From Gari tellinella (Eukaryota; Mollusca; Bivalvia; Cardiida; Psammobiidae), in assembly GCA_922989275.2 (NCBI GenBank), contig OV277871.1, positions 60,967,848-61,031,847 of the forward strand: a stretch of 64,000 nt of DNA, written 5' to 3'. The notes beneath the pieces were generated by a model. That model was not told the origin of the DNA. It did not search any database and saw only the letters and a list, made by a program, of their open reading frames with translations. A program made the translations under genes and the position numbers. Positions 55,074-64,000 of the stretch are shown piece after piece (position 1 is the first letter of the stretch; each line of letters starts with the position of its first letter).

Positions 55074-55318
55074 CCACAGTGGAGAAAACATTATTCTTTC
55101 CCATTTAAATACAAACGAAACGCAAAGCACTTAAATGAAGAAAAGTGCAGCTTTTGGACAATTCTGACAATTCATGTTTATTTTAGTGGCAAACAGTTTG
55201 GAGCCTGATCAGACGTCGGGTAACCCGGCATCTGATCTGGCTCCAAACTGTTTGCAATAGAAATAATTGTTGTAGCGTAAACGCGTTTATTGGGAAAGAA
55301 TAACGTTTTCTCCACTGT
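55074..55318. mobile_element. T2 MITE, complete reference copy
   Basis: The ends ACAGTGGAGAAAACATTATT and AATAACGTTTTCTCCACTGT are inverted over about 27 bp. The central hairpin (55190-55258) pairs CAAACAGTTTGGAGCCTGAT with ATCTGGCTCCAAACTGTTTG around GTCGGGTAACCCGGC. 245 bp. Confidence 0.75.
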
Positions 55319-55358
55319 ATCTGTAGTATATTCCTCTTGAGCTTCAGGCTCTCTTGTT

Positions 55359-55711
55359 TACATTTCTTTGCCTCTAATAAGCATCAAAGCTGTTTGCTAA
55401 TGCTTGTAAAATTGTGCTTTGCATGATAAGGGTTAGTAGATAGCATTTAGTTATAATAAATTAATCATTAATATTCTAATCTTGAGTAGACTCATACTTC
55501 ATAGGAATTTGCTGTCTCTTTATAGTCACAGTGTATCCATGGAAACGGTTATTTCATGAAAAAGATTTTATATAAGAAAGGTATGTTCTATAAAAATGAA
55601 ATCTATAACCAAGATAGCTACTAGTGTACATGTATGTTTTAGTAAAGTAAACTTTCGATATTATGAGTACTCGAGAAATAGACTTGTTTTCAGGTTACAA
55701 AGTTGTAGCTT
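55359..55711. other. Intergenic, nothing recognised
   Basis: AT-rich sequence without repeat signatures or coding features that I can support. Confidence 0.4.
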
Positions 55712-55945
55712 TACCCACTACTCCATAGCCTGTTTCTAATATTGAAGATAACTGACCACTTAAAGCAGGCTGAAAGTAGAGCAGAATGTGCCTTAAGGCA
55801 CATTCTGCTTTAATTCCAGCCTGCTTTAAGCTATTATCTGCTAGGATGCAGAAAATATTTCATAAATGTATGCACTGGAAACATTTTCTTAGTAGAAGGA
55901 TAAATTAAAGGTGTCAAAAGGGGTATATATGGGGTAATGGGTTAA
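55712..55945. mobile_element. T1 MITE
   Basis: ACCCACTACTCCATAGCCTG to ATATGGGGTAATGGGTTAA with the core GTAGAGCAGAATGTGCCTTA / AGGCACATTCTGCTTTA. Confidence 0.72.
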
Positions 55946-56029
55946 AACAGGATAGATGTAAAGCAGAAAGCGACTGAGAAGCTTTACAGTCAGACTTGTA
56001 TGAAGCTACAGCTGGATGGAGCCAGGTGA

Positions 56030-56150
56030 TCTTTAAAGACAGGTGACCACGTGAATTGATGCAGGACAAAAGTAATGCAGAAAGCTCTTAAAAGAGCTTT
56101 CTGCATTACATTTGTCTGGCATTAAGCTGCCACCTGTCATATTTATAGGC
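56030..56150. repeat. Foldback related to T1 with AGTAATGCAGAAAGC core
   Basis: AAAAGTAATGCAGAAAGCTC is mirrored by AGAGCTTTCTGCATTACATT, flanked by GACAGGTGACCAC and AGCTGCCACCTGTC. Confidence 0.6.
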
Positions 56151-56212
56151 TATAAATATTCAAAAGTTTTAGTGATGGCTTAATATAGGTTTTGCTGTAC
56201 TTACATCATGTT

Positions 56213-56456
56213 TTAACCCCATAGCTTATTTTTAGTTTGAAGACAAGTTACCACTTAAGGCAGGTTGAAAATAAAGAATAATGCACCTTAAGGCACATTC
56301 TGCTGTACTTTCAACTGGCACTCAGCTATCATCTGCTAGGCAATAGAAACTTTTTCTAATGATGCTTAGACCTGCCTGAATAAATCGGAATTGTTTTCTT
56401 TAATTGAAGAATAAATTAAAGGCGTAAAAATGAGTATTCGTGGGGTAATGGGTTAA
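56213..56456. mobile_element. T1 MITE
   Basis: TTTTAACCCCATAGCTTATT to CGTGGGGTAATGGGTTAA. Core AAAATAAAGAATAATGCACC / GGCACATTCTGCTGTACTTT. Confidence 0.68.
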
Positions 56457-56750
56457 GCTACCTTCTTTATCATGAAAGCAAGGTTTCCTCCGAGTTGTTG
56501 GTTTTGTTTGTTCATGTGTGTGTCCTTTTATTCGAGTTAATGTTAGGATTAAAGCATCATATCATTTACATATAGATAGTTTGGTAGTCTCATCTTGTTG
56601 TAATTTTGCAAGCCAGAATGATTTTGATTTAAGACATGCGATTTTTTTGTGGGGAGGTGGGCTTTATAGTGAGTATTGCCATTTGTATAAGGTCATTCGC
56701 TATGTGAGTTGATTGGATAATAGCTATTGATGAGCAAATGTTAAATTGAA
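56457..56750. other. Intergenic, nothing recognised
   Basis: A short open frame (56518-56712) has no family similarity or splice context. Confidence 0.35.
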
Positions 56751-56950
56751 ATACAGTCGAACTTCGATATCTCGAACCCGGTTAAATCGAACATACCCGT
56801 ATTTCAAAGTTAAAACATGGCTTTGCCACATTTTAACCTTGAAATATAGGTATGTTTGACTTAACCGAGAATATAATAATGCAGTTCATGTGTCGAACTA
56901 TCGGATAGTTTGAGTTAAGCGAGTTAGAGATATCGCAGTTCGACTGTAAT
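56751..56950. mobile_element. T4 foldback MITE, TA-flanked
   Basis: TACAGTCGAACTTCGATATC at the left and GATATCGCAGTTCGACTGTA at the right. Internal AAATCGAACATACCCGTATT and AAATATAGGTATGTTTGACT are further complementary. TA at both outer edges and CAGTCGAAC ends are reminiscent of pogo/Tc1-mariner derivatives (inference). Confidence 0.65.
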
Positions 56951-57078
56951 TAATTTCAGAAAATCATTTCATTTACTTGACAATGTTTCAAACAATCACT
57001 TGCCTTCAGCAGTGAGTATGACTTGAAAATGACAATGAACTAATGACAGTCAATTGTGTGTAGCAGAGAGGTTTCCAG

Positions 57079-57232
57079 GACTCCAGATAAGAGGGAATAA
57101 ATTGATCAAATCTACCATTTTCTCCTTCATGTCAGCATCAAAGCCTATGGTTTAATTACTTATTAGAATTGTATGGTTTAATGCAGACATGAAGATTTTA
57201 GTTTTTGAAATACTCCCCTTATCTGCAGCCCT
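57079..57232. mobile_element. T3 foldback MITE, shortened
   Basis: CTCCAGATAAGAGGGAATAA on the left and TTTTTGAAATACTCCCCTTA, TCTGCAGCC on the right, around AAAGCCTATGGTTTAATTAC. Confidence 0.55.
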
Positions 57233-57297
57233 AGGTATTTTTTATGCTGCTGCCAGAAAGTAAACCAAACCATTATAGACGGAGGGAAATGTTTATT

Positions 57298-57665
57298 TAA
57301 ACCCATTACCCTATAGCCTACTTGACTTGACTTGATCCTGAGTTTAATTGTCATCTGCTGCGGGATTAGTCCCAGTAGCTGGGGTATGCAGCAGGCGGCT
57401 AGAGCGTCTAACCCCTGATTTCCACGCTCCTCTGTTCTGTGGGTCTGTGTCACCCATGCCACAGGTGTGCAAGTCATCCTTAATACAGTCTGACCTCGAT
57501 TTTCTTGGTCTTCCTCTACCTCTGGCACCAGGAATGGCCATCTTCATGATTGAGTTGGTGCAAGAAGTGGCACGCTCGACATGCCCCTGTTTCTAGTTTT
57601 GATAACAGATGAACACTTAAAGCAGGTTGAAAGTAAAGCAAAATGTGCTTTACTTTCAGCTTGTG
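57298..57665. mobile_element. T1 MITE interrupted by a LINE fragment
   Basis: TTAAACCCATTACCCTATAG, CCT before the insert and GTTTCTAGTTTTGATAACAG after it join into the usual T1 sequence. The core is reduced (GTAAAGCAAAATGTGCTTTA). Confidence 0.6.
57324..57588 (-). pseudogene. C-terminal tail of a LINE reverse transcriptase ORF
   Basis: Reading the minus strand from about 57547: MKMAIPGARGRGRPRKSRSD, CIKDDLHTCGMGDTDPQNRG, AWKSGVRRSSRLL. The G-R-P-RK-x-W/S-xDC-I-K-DDL ... D..W pattern is typical of the extreme C-terminus of non-LTR retrotransposon ORF2 proteins in many animals. After the stop, the minus strand ends in the short repeat CAAGTCAAGTCAAGT (plus-strand ACTTGACTTGACTTG at 57324-57339), like the microsatellite tails of some LINEs. 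It is a severely 5'-truncated insertion (about 265 bp) in a T1 MITE. The LINE clade is not assigned. Confidence 0.6.
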
Positions 57666-57793
57666 TTGCTATGATATTATAACATGGCATCATTTGAGAT
57701 GTTTTTCTTTCCCGTAAAAATGAAATTAAATACAAACACAAAGCTGTAAAATGTAGAAAAATAACAAAGTTTTGACAAATTCTAACTATTAAT

Positions 57794-59957
57794 TATCCCC
57801 TGCCGAAAGGCAGAGGGATACTGTTTTAGGTCTGTCCGTCCGTCCGTCTGTCAGTCCGTACACACCCTAGGATACTTATGTGGCTAAAATTCTTAGCCAC
57901 ATAATAGAAAAACATTAACCTGGCCGTCTCTTGTGACATTAACCTGGCCATTTCTTGTGACATTAACCTGGCCAGTTGTGGGACATAGGGTAAGGGGTAG
58001 GGTTAGCCTCCAGACCATTCTATTCCAAGTTAGAGCAAAAAGAAATTGGTCTCTTGTGTGGCTAGCCACGCAAGAGAAAACAATAGAAAATAGCCACATA
58101 AGTATCCTAGCGTAAGTACGTCCGTCACGTTGTCCGTCCGCAACTGTATCTCTGAAACCGATGTACTGATTTGGATGAAACTTGGTATAGTTATTTGTCA
58201 TCTTAGGAGCACCATGGGAAATTAATTTTTTATCGGAAAAATTTACGAATTTTTTAGTAATCTGCCCTTTTTGTGTTAAAAATGCCATATTTAACAGTTT
58301 TTACACTCTAGCAACTACAGTATTCACCATATGTTGTTTATACTTGCACACAATGTCTATAAGTGAAAGTTCTTGAAGTGCAATTATTGTCAAAAAAAGA
58401 TACTTGTGACAAGAGTTATCTGCCCTTGATGTACTTAGAAATGCTAGAAAATGCTTTATTTTTATATTGTTTACATACTAGTGTCTATAAATATGCATGG
58501 ATTTTGATAAAAACTTTCTTGAACTATGTATTGCTATTAGTTTTCAAATGAATTTGATTATTGTTGAAAACGGAGAAATTAGTCAAGAGTTATCTGCCCT
58601 TGTTAAGTAAAAAAAAGCCATACTTAACAATTTTACTCTCTAGCAACTACAGTTTTTAATGCATTCGAATTATACTTGCACACAATGTCTATAAGTATAA
58701 GTTCTTGAAGGTGTGCAATTATTGTTACAAAAGGAAACTTGTGGCAAGAGTTATCTGCCCTTGATGTACTTAGAAATGCTAGAAAGTGCTTTATTTTAAT
58801 ATTGTTTACATACTAGTATCTATAAATATGCATGGATTTTAATAAAAAAAAATAAAAAATTAAACTATGTATGGCTATTAGTTTCCAAATACTTGTGATT
58901 ATTTTTGAAAACGGAGAAACTAGTCAACAGTTATCTGCCCTTGATGAGTCGAAAACACCATATTTCACAGTTTTTACCATCTAGAAACTAGTCTTTAATG
59001 AATTTTGATTTAACTTACACATGATGTTTATAAATATAAGTTCTTGAAGGGATGCAGTTATTGTCAAATAAGGATACTTTGTGGCAAGAGTTATCTGCCC
59101 TTTATGTACTTAGTAATGCTAGTCAAGGCTTTATTGTTTGCATGCTACGGTGTACAAATGTAATTGGATTTTGAATGAAAAAAAATTCACCATATATGAC
59201 TATTATTTATAGAATGAGTTCAGTTATTGTCGAAAATGTGCAAATTAGTAAAGAGTAATCTGCCCTTGATGAGTTGAAAATGTCATATTTAACAGTGTTT
59301 ACCCTCTAGTAACTCCAGTTTTAAACAGAGTTTTATTAATACTTGCAGAGAATGTATATAATAAGCATAATTTCTTGAAAGGATGGAATTATTGTCAAAA
59401 CAAGATACTTGTGGCAAGAGTTATCTGCCCTGTATGTACACATGAACTTCGAAATGCTAGAAAAGGCTTTCTTTTAGTACAGTTCACACACTAGTATGGA
59501 CAAATGTGAATAATTTTTATAAAAACTTTATTATAGATCTACTAAGTATAAATACATTAGTTTTCAAATGCATTCATTTATTGTTACGCCGATGAATTGA
59601 AAATGCCATGTTTAACAGTGTTTGCACTCTAGTAAATTCTACAGTTCTGAATTCATTTTGATAATACTTGCACACAATTATAAGTTCTTGAAAGTGTTTA
59701 ATTATTGTCGAAATTGAATCAAGAGTTACCTGCCCCTGTCATACTCAGATTTGCTACAAACGGCTTTATTTTAGTATTGTTTAGGCCTTAACATGTACAA
59801 AATTGAATGGATTTTTATAAAACTTTGTAAAAAGCTTTTGAATGTTGATCTTTAAAGACAGGTGATCACCATTTGCCCCTTCCTCCCATAATAAAGTATG
59901 CTACTTTCTTCTGGCCAATCGCTGCGGCAGGGGATATCAGCTCTAAGGTGCTTGTTT
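57794..59957 (+). mobile_element. HINE-I, long copy
   Basis: 5' hairpin ATCCCCTGCCGAAAGGCAGAGGGAT, then GTCTGTCCGTCCGTCCGTCT. The interior is compound units of about 330-350 bp (GGCAAGAGTTATCTGCCCTT, GATGTACTTAGAAATGCTAG, CTAGCAACTACAGTTTT). It ends CGGCAGGGGATATCAGCTCT, AAGGTGCTTGTT. A foldback at 57868-58116 is inserted near the 5' end. Confidence 0.75.
57868..58116. mobile_element. Foldback element with CTAGGATACTTATGTGGCTA ends
   Basis: CCTAGGATACTTATGTGGCT at the left and AGCCACATAAGTATCCTAG at the right. Inside, CATTAACCTGGCC is repeated three times with GTGACATTAACCTGGCCATT. The same CATTAACCTGGCCAGTT occurs at 21041 in HINE-D. Confidence 0.65.
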
Positions 59958-60133
59958 TTATCTGAATGGGCAAAAAGTTTTGAGTCAGATCAGTCCCTTT
60001 GCCATGTTTGCAATGGGCATGATAGTTCACTTAAACATATTTATTTGGAAAGAATAAAGTTTTCTCCGCTATATTTTAAGTAAAGGGAGATGACCAGTGT
60101 TTGTGAAGGGTTGAATTAAAGTGTAATCATGAG

Positions 60134-60476
60134 GTACAGTACTCCCTCCCCACAACGGCCTTCTGGACAACCACCCCCTCCCTACAACAACACTTGCAGC
60201 TCTTTCCTAAACAAGACTTTTGCACGGCTACAATATCGTCTGCTTAAAATTGTTGTCTGCTGTTTTTCTCAAAATCACATATTGGACATTTTGACGGACA
60301 AAAACATAGTCCTGAGTGACAAACAGCTTGAATCCAGATGCCGCCGTACGCGGCATCTGATCAGTTTTCAAGCTGTTTGCAAATGTAAGCCAATTTTCCT
60401 CCTTCCCTTCCGCCGAACAACACACACACAATTTGTCTCCCATTGGATGTTGTTGCAGAGAGGGAGCACTGTAACA
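60134..60476. mobile_element. T5 foldback MITE
   Basis: TACAGTACTCCCTCCCCACA at the left and AGAGAGGGAGCACTGTA at the right. The centre (60317-60384) is a palindrome on CAGCTTGAATCCAGATGCCG. The 123-codon frame across it is an artefact of the palindrome. Confidence 0.68.
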
Positions 60477-60771
60477 ATTAGAATTGTTTATTTATGTTAG
60501 TTATGTCGGGTGATTTGAACACTTTACCTGACCTCTGTGCTTGTAAACATGTGTGTTACATGGAGGAGGAAGTGTTTGACTATTTTCTATGGATTTTTTC
60601 CTGTATTGTAGTCAAGAAAATAAAGAATAGTGGAAGAAACACGGTGATGATGTATGAAATATAGTAAATCCTCTATTGAGATCACTAAATTGTTTATATT
60701 GATTACATGCTGAAGACAACTACTGAATGCAAGGTAAAAGTAAAACAGAAAACTCCTGTAGGAGCTTTCTG
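60477..60771. other. Intergenic; half of a palindrome at the right edge
   Basis: AGTAAATCCTCTATTGAGAT and AAAGTAAAACAGAAAACTCC, TGTAGGAGCTTTCTG resemble the left half of the foldback at 63081-63290. HINE-B3 inserted into its centre. Confidence 0.45.
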
Positions 60772-61332
60772 TTTTTAGCTCACCTGGCACGTAGTGCCAA
60801 GGTGAGCTATTTTGATCGTCCTCTGTCCGTCATCGTTCGTTCGTTCGTATGTTCGTCGTCAACAATTTCTTTAAACGACATCTCCTCCGAAACTACAGGA
60901 TAGATTTTTACCAAACTTGGCCTGAATGATCCTTATATGGTCTTCTTTCAAAGTTGTTCAAACATTTCAGGTCCGTTGCATATCTAGGTCACAGGAGCTA
61001 AAAATAGATTTTTACAATGAAAACTTAAAAAATCTTCTTGTCTGAAACCACAGTACCCTGAGCTTAGATATTTGGCACAAAGCATCGTCTTTCAAGATTG
61101 TTCAAATTATGTGATAGTGATATTTGGCATGATGACACTTCTAGAAGCCCTTAACCAATATTGTAAATATGGTTCCGGTCCGTTGCATATCTAGGTCACA
61201 GGAGCTAAAAATAGATTTTTTCAATGAAAATTATGTCTCTGGGGTGAAAAGTTATCCCATACCAGGGGTTATGTGACCCTTGTGTTGGTTTTTCCAGGTG
61301 AGCAATATTTAGGCCCGCATGGGCCTCTTGTT
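60772..61332 (+). mobile_element. HINE-B3, short copy
   Basis: TTTTTAGCTCACCTGGCACG, TAGTGCCAAGGTGAGC, GTCCGTCATCGTTCG, then one and a half B units. It ends TCCAGGTGAGCAATATTTAG, GCCCGCATGGGCC, TCTTGTT. It is directly followed by another start. Confidence 0.78.
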
Positions 61333-61750
61333 AGCTCACCTGGCACGTAGTGCCAAGGTGAGCTATTTTGATCGTCCTCTGTCCGTCGTCGTTCGTCCGT
61401 CCGTTCGTCGTCAACAATTTCTTTAAACAACATCTCCGAAACTACTGGATAGATTTTTACCAAACTTGGCCTGAATGATCCTTATATGGTCCTCTTTCAA
61501 AGTTGTTCAAATATTGCATATCTGTTGCATATCTAGGTCACAGGAGCTAAAAATAGATTTTTTCAATAAAAACTTAAAAAATCTTCTTGTCTGAAACCAC
61601 AGTACCCTGAGCTTAGATATTTGGCACAAAGCATCGTCTTCAGGTCCTCTATCAAGATTGTTCAAATTATATCCCTGGGGTAAAAAATGAATACGCCCCG
61701 GGGGTCGTAAATTTACATAGAGTTATATAGTGAAATCTTTAAATATCTTT
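61331..61750 (+). mobile_element. HINE-B3, 3'-truncated, head-to-tail with the previous copy
   Basis: TTAGCTCACCTGGCACGTAG, TGCCAAGGTGAGC, GTCCGTCGTCGTTCGTCCGT. The leader is nearly identical to the copy before it. It ends within a B unit (ATCTTTAAATATCTTTTTGT) without a terminus. Confidence 0.75.
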
Positions 61751-62100
61751 TTGTCATTTGTCTTTATACAGCCAATTAATCTCCTTTTTTGTGTTCGGAA
61801 TAGAGACGTTTTACTGTACTAAAGAATAACTGTGTCACAGAAATAATTGACATTTATTAAATGCTGAGCTCCAGGTAAGGCGATTATTTCAAGTACCAAC
61901 TTCCTTAAGCCTTCACCAAACAATATGATGTCTAAACATGTTCTTATCAGTATTATATGAGTACATGTACTTACTTTATGTGATTTAATTGAGACATAGA
62001 TGAAAATTGTTGGAAAAGTTGAGTGTACTCACTCAATGGAGCCCTGTGTAGATCTGGAACATTCATTTAGACACAGCCACTTGCCTGGATAAACACTTAC
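61751..62100. other. Intergenic with a T3-like element
   Basis: About 61866-62046 holds GAGCTCCAGGTAAGGCGATT, AAACAATATGATGTCTAAAC and AGTGTACTCACTCAATGGAG, a diverged T3. Nothing else is seen. Confidence 0.45.
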
Positions 62101-62325
62101 AGTAGAGAAGACAGTATAAGTTCCTGTTTAAACTAAACTGAATGTTAACACAATTCATTAAAATAAAGAAAATGATAGTATTTTGTAATTTTTAGGGTTA
62201 ATTTTATCTGAGTGGTAAACAGTTTGGTTACCCGGCATCTGATCTGGCTTCAAACTGTTTGCAATGAACAAAACAATTTAGTAAAAATGCATTTATTGGG
62301 AAAGAATAAAGTCTTCTCAACTGCC
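62100..62325. mobile_element. T2 MITE, internally deleted
   Basis: ACAGTAGAGAAGACAGTATA at the left, AAAGAATAAAGTCTTCTCAACTG at the right. The core keeps AAACAGTTTGG and GGCATCTGATCTGGCTTCAA but lost part of the left stem. Confidence 0.65.
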
Positions 62326-62555
62326 AACAGTATTAGGTGAAAAACTTAGGCTAACAGTGTAAATGCAGATGTAGTATTACTATTGTGGCTGAGGGTCCTT
62401 TGTTCCCAGAACACAGCTGAATATGTGTCCTTACCATTAGACTTACAATGAGAAGAAACCGTTGCTTATACTATCTCAAAAGGTTAAGAGATTTAATCTT
62501 TACCAAAATAAGCGCAGTATATCCTGTATTAAGCTGTAATTCAAAAAATGAGGAA

Positions 62556-62748
62556 GCCTGTTTCTAGTTTTGAAGACAGGTGACCACTTAAAGCAGGTTG
62601 AAAGTAAAGCAGAATGCGCCTTAAGGCACATTCTGCTTTACTTTCAGCCTGTTTTAAGCTACAATCTGCTAGGATATAGAAAATACCTTTTATGGTGCAT
62701 AATCATGAAAAGACGTAAAAAGGCATATTTATGGGGTAATGGGTTTGG
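62556..62748. mobile_element. T1 MITE
   Basis: GCCTGTTTCTAGTTTTGAAG to TTTATGGGGTAATGGGTT with the core GAAAGTAAAGCAGAATGCGC / GCACATTCTGCTTTACTTTC. The left outer arm is missing. Confidence 0.72.
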
Positions 62749-62878
62749 AGAGCTTTATGATGAACAAAAGTAATGCAGAAATACCCTGCAGAAGATTTCT
62801 TCGACATGACTAACTCGTTGAACGCTGCTCATTCTTTAGAAGCAGCATATTTGTGATGAGTACATTTGTCCTATGTAA

Positions 62879-62942
62879 ACAATGTAGATCTAGATCAGAG
62901 GGCTCCTAAAAGAGTATTCTGTTCAGGGTCTGCACTGTTTTT
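62879..62942. repeat. T6-type palindrome core, diverged
   Basis: AATGTAGATCTAGATCAGAG, GGCTCCTAAAAGAG, TGTTCAGGGTCTGCACTGTT. Confidence 0.55.
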
Positions 62943-63080
62943 TATTTTGCATAAATTGTAAAAGAAATAATGCAAAATGGTGAAAACTGGACTAGATATT
63001 ATAAGAAAATGGAAGTGTTCATTAAAAGTTTCAGTTGTGAATGAAAAGCAACCTCCTATTTAAAGAAAAATTGCAATACA

Positions 63081-63290
63081 GAGAAACCTCTCTATTGGGA
63101 CCGCTAAAACAGAGGCAAATTGGCCGTATATATAACAGTTGGCAGCTTAAAGCAGGGTGACAGTAAAACAGAAAGCTTTTTAAAGAGCTTTCTGTTTTAC
63201 CGTCACCTTGCTTTTAGCAGTTTCCTGTTGTAAACCTCTAATATGTAACACAATTAAGTGGTCGTAATGGAGAGGTTTCACTCTATCCCT
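63081..63290. mobile_element. Foldback MITE with GAGAAACCTCT ends
   Basis: AGAGAAACCTCTCTATTGGG at the left and TAATGGAGAGGTTTCACTCT at the right. The core pairs GCAGGGTGACAGTAAAACAG with TGTTTTACCGTCACCTTGCT. Confidence 0.68.
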
Positions 63291-63296
63291 TCATTG

Positions 63297-63650
63297 AACG
63301 ACTGCCCAATACAGGTGTTGACTGCTATGACTGCCTGATACAGGTGTTGACTGCTACGACTGCCTAATATAGGTGTTGACTGCTACGACTGCCTTATACA
63401 GGTGTTAACTGCTACGACTGCCCAATACAGGTGTTGACTGCCTAATACAGGTGTTGACTGCTACGACTGCCTAATACAGGTGATGACTGCCTGATACAGG
63501 TGTTGACTGCTACAACTGCCTAATATAGGTGTTGACTGCTAGGACTGCCTAATACAGGTGTTAACTGCTATGACTGCCTAATACAGGTGTTGACTGCCTA
63601 ATACAGGTGTTGACTGCTACGACTGCCTAATACAGGTGTTGACTGCAATA
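63297..63650. repeat. 29-bp minisatellite
   Basis: About twelve to fifteen tandem copies of TACAGGTGTTGACTGCTACG followed by ACTGCCTAA, with shorter units lacking CTACGACTG. Positional variants (TATAGG, GTTAAC, CTATG) recur, as in arrays growing by unequal exchange. No spacer/repeat pattern of CRISPR type. Confidence 0.85.
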
Positions 63651-63710
63651 CTATTTGTAACGTGGTGGTTTGTATAAACATTGTCCACACATACTTTCAA
63701 ACCAGTTGTA

Positions 63711-63913
63711 ACTCTTTCAACACAAAGTAACTCTTGTGGGTAATTAGATCCCATGTGGATCTTTTTAATTACCAAAACATGAACCAGTCTACTTGGAATT
63801 CTGGGTAGTTCAATACTGGTTTAAATCAGCAAACAGTGTAGACCCTGATCAGAGGGCTGTTTTGAAATGTATTGAGTATATTTTAAACAGGTCCATGGTG
63901 TAGAAAGAGTTCT
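63711..63913. mobile_element. T6 MITE, inverted orientation, core half lost
   Basis: AACTCTTTCAACACAAAGTA at the left and TCCATGGTGTAGAAAGAGTT at the right, with ATCCCATGTGGATCTTTTTA and CAACAGTGTAGACCC-like core at 63833. It is the counterpart of 52819-53060. Confidence 0.55.
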
Positions 63914-64000
63914 CATCTTGTACAATTAATTCTTGATGGCCTAGAGAGTGCCACTCAATGACTAAGAGAGAAGTAAAGGAGATCATTATAGATCTACACT

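Noticed and set aside
57893..58288. 131-codon minus-strand frame
   Set aside because: It runs over a foldback with repeated CATTAACCTGGCC and into HINE-I; the Gln/Val/Asn repeats only mirror the DNA repeats.
60129..60500. 123-codon open frame, with an antisense frame at 60228-60443
   Set aside because: Both lie on the T5 palindrome; open frames on both strands are a by-product of the hairpin.
63297..63650. CRISPR-like array
   Set aside because: The units are contiguous without unique spacers and the genome is eukaryotic.

Overview
The window is eukaryotic DNA, AT-rich and intron-dominated, and most likely from a bivalve mollusc. It holds one gene that can be supported with confidence: the 3' part of a plus-strand FMR1/FXR (fragile X family) gene. 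Four coding exons are visible: A 2821-2985, B 14317-14400, C 27976-28077 and D 42869-43335 with the stop codon. Together they give the RGG box, the Arg-rich clusters and the NG-containing C-terminus. The Tudor/Agenet and KH exons must lie left of the window. All visible junctions are phase 1. The introns are 11.3, 13.6 and 14.8 kb.

Almost everything else is non-autonomous transposable-element DNA. The dominant class looks like Helentron-associated elements (HINE-like; compare the 'pearl' elements of oysters). Each element has the same order of parts: a T-run and 5' hairpin; a GC-rich CGTC/CCGTC microsatellite-like stretch; an AT-rich interior of tandem repeats (about 146-190 bp, or longer compound units); a copy of the terminus in inverted orientation; a short 3' hairpin; and CTTGTT or CTCGTT. 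Letter names are mine. A, B1, B2, B3, C, D and E share the terminus GCTCACCT/AGGTGAGC but differ inside. F (GCTCGACTTT), G (GCTCGCCTA), H (GCTTGCCTGTT), I (ATCCCCTGCC), J (GGCTCCCC) and K (ATGCCCCCGG) have unrelated termini but the same architecture. They insert into one another without visible target-site duplication and build deep nests. The best is 35755-42826, where C contains B1, which contains A, which contains D, which contains B2; I sits in C as a side branch.

Layout. 1-2820: K inside C, old repeats, then exon A. 2986-14316: A inside A; MITE T1 containing A containing a TIR element containing B2; B1 inside B1; MITEs; exon B. 14401-27975: F containing a hAT-like element (perfect 8-bp TSD) filled with HINEs and a TA-flanked MITE; then B2, and B1 containing H; exon C. 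28078-42868: E, E, an unassigned block, F containing G, C, and the five-level nest; exon D follows only 42 bp after the nest. 43336-64000: 3' flank with J containing C, B1 and A, further G, I and B3 elements, dense palindromic MITEs, a LINE tail and a 29-bp minisatellite.

The smaller repeats are foldback MITEs with near-perfect central palindromes. T1 has ends AACCCATTACCCCATA and a core on AAAGTAAAGCAGAATG. T2 has ends ACAGTGGAGAAAAC and a core on CAGTTTGGAGCCTGATCAGA. T3 has ends GAGCTCCAGATAAG. T4 has ends TACAGTCGAACT. T5 has ends TACAGTGCTCCCTC. T6 has ends TTAACTCTTTTAACACC. No tRNA, rRNA, CRISPR or intact transposase was found. Boundaries were read by eye and may be off by a few bases, and family names for repeats are structural inferences because no database could be searched.
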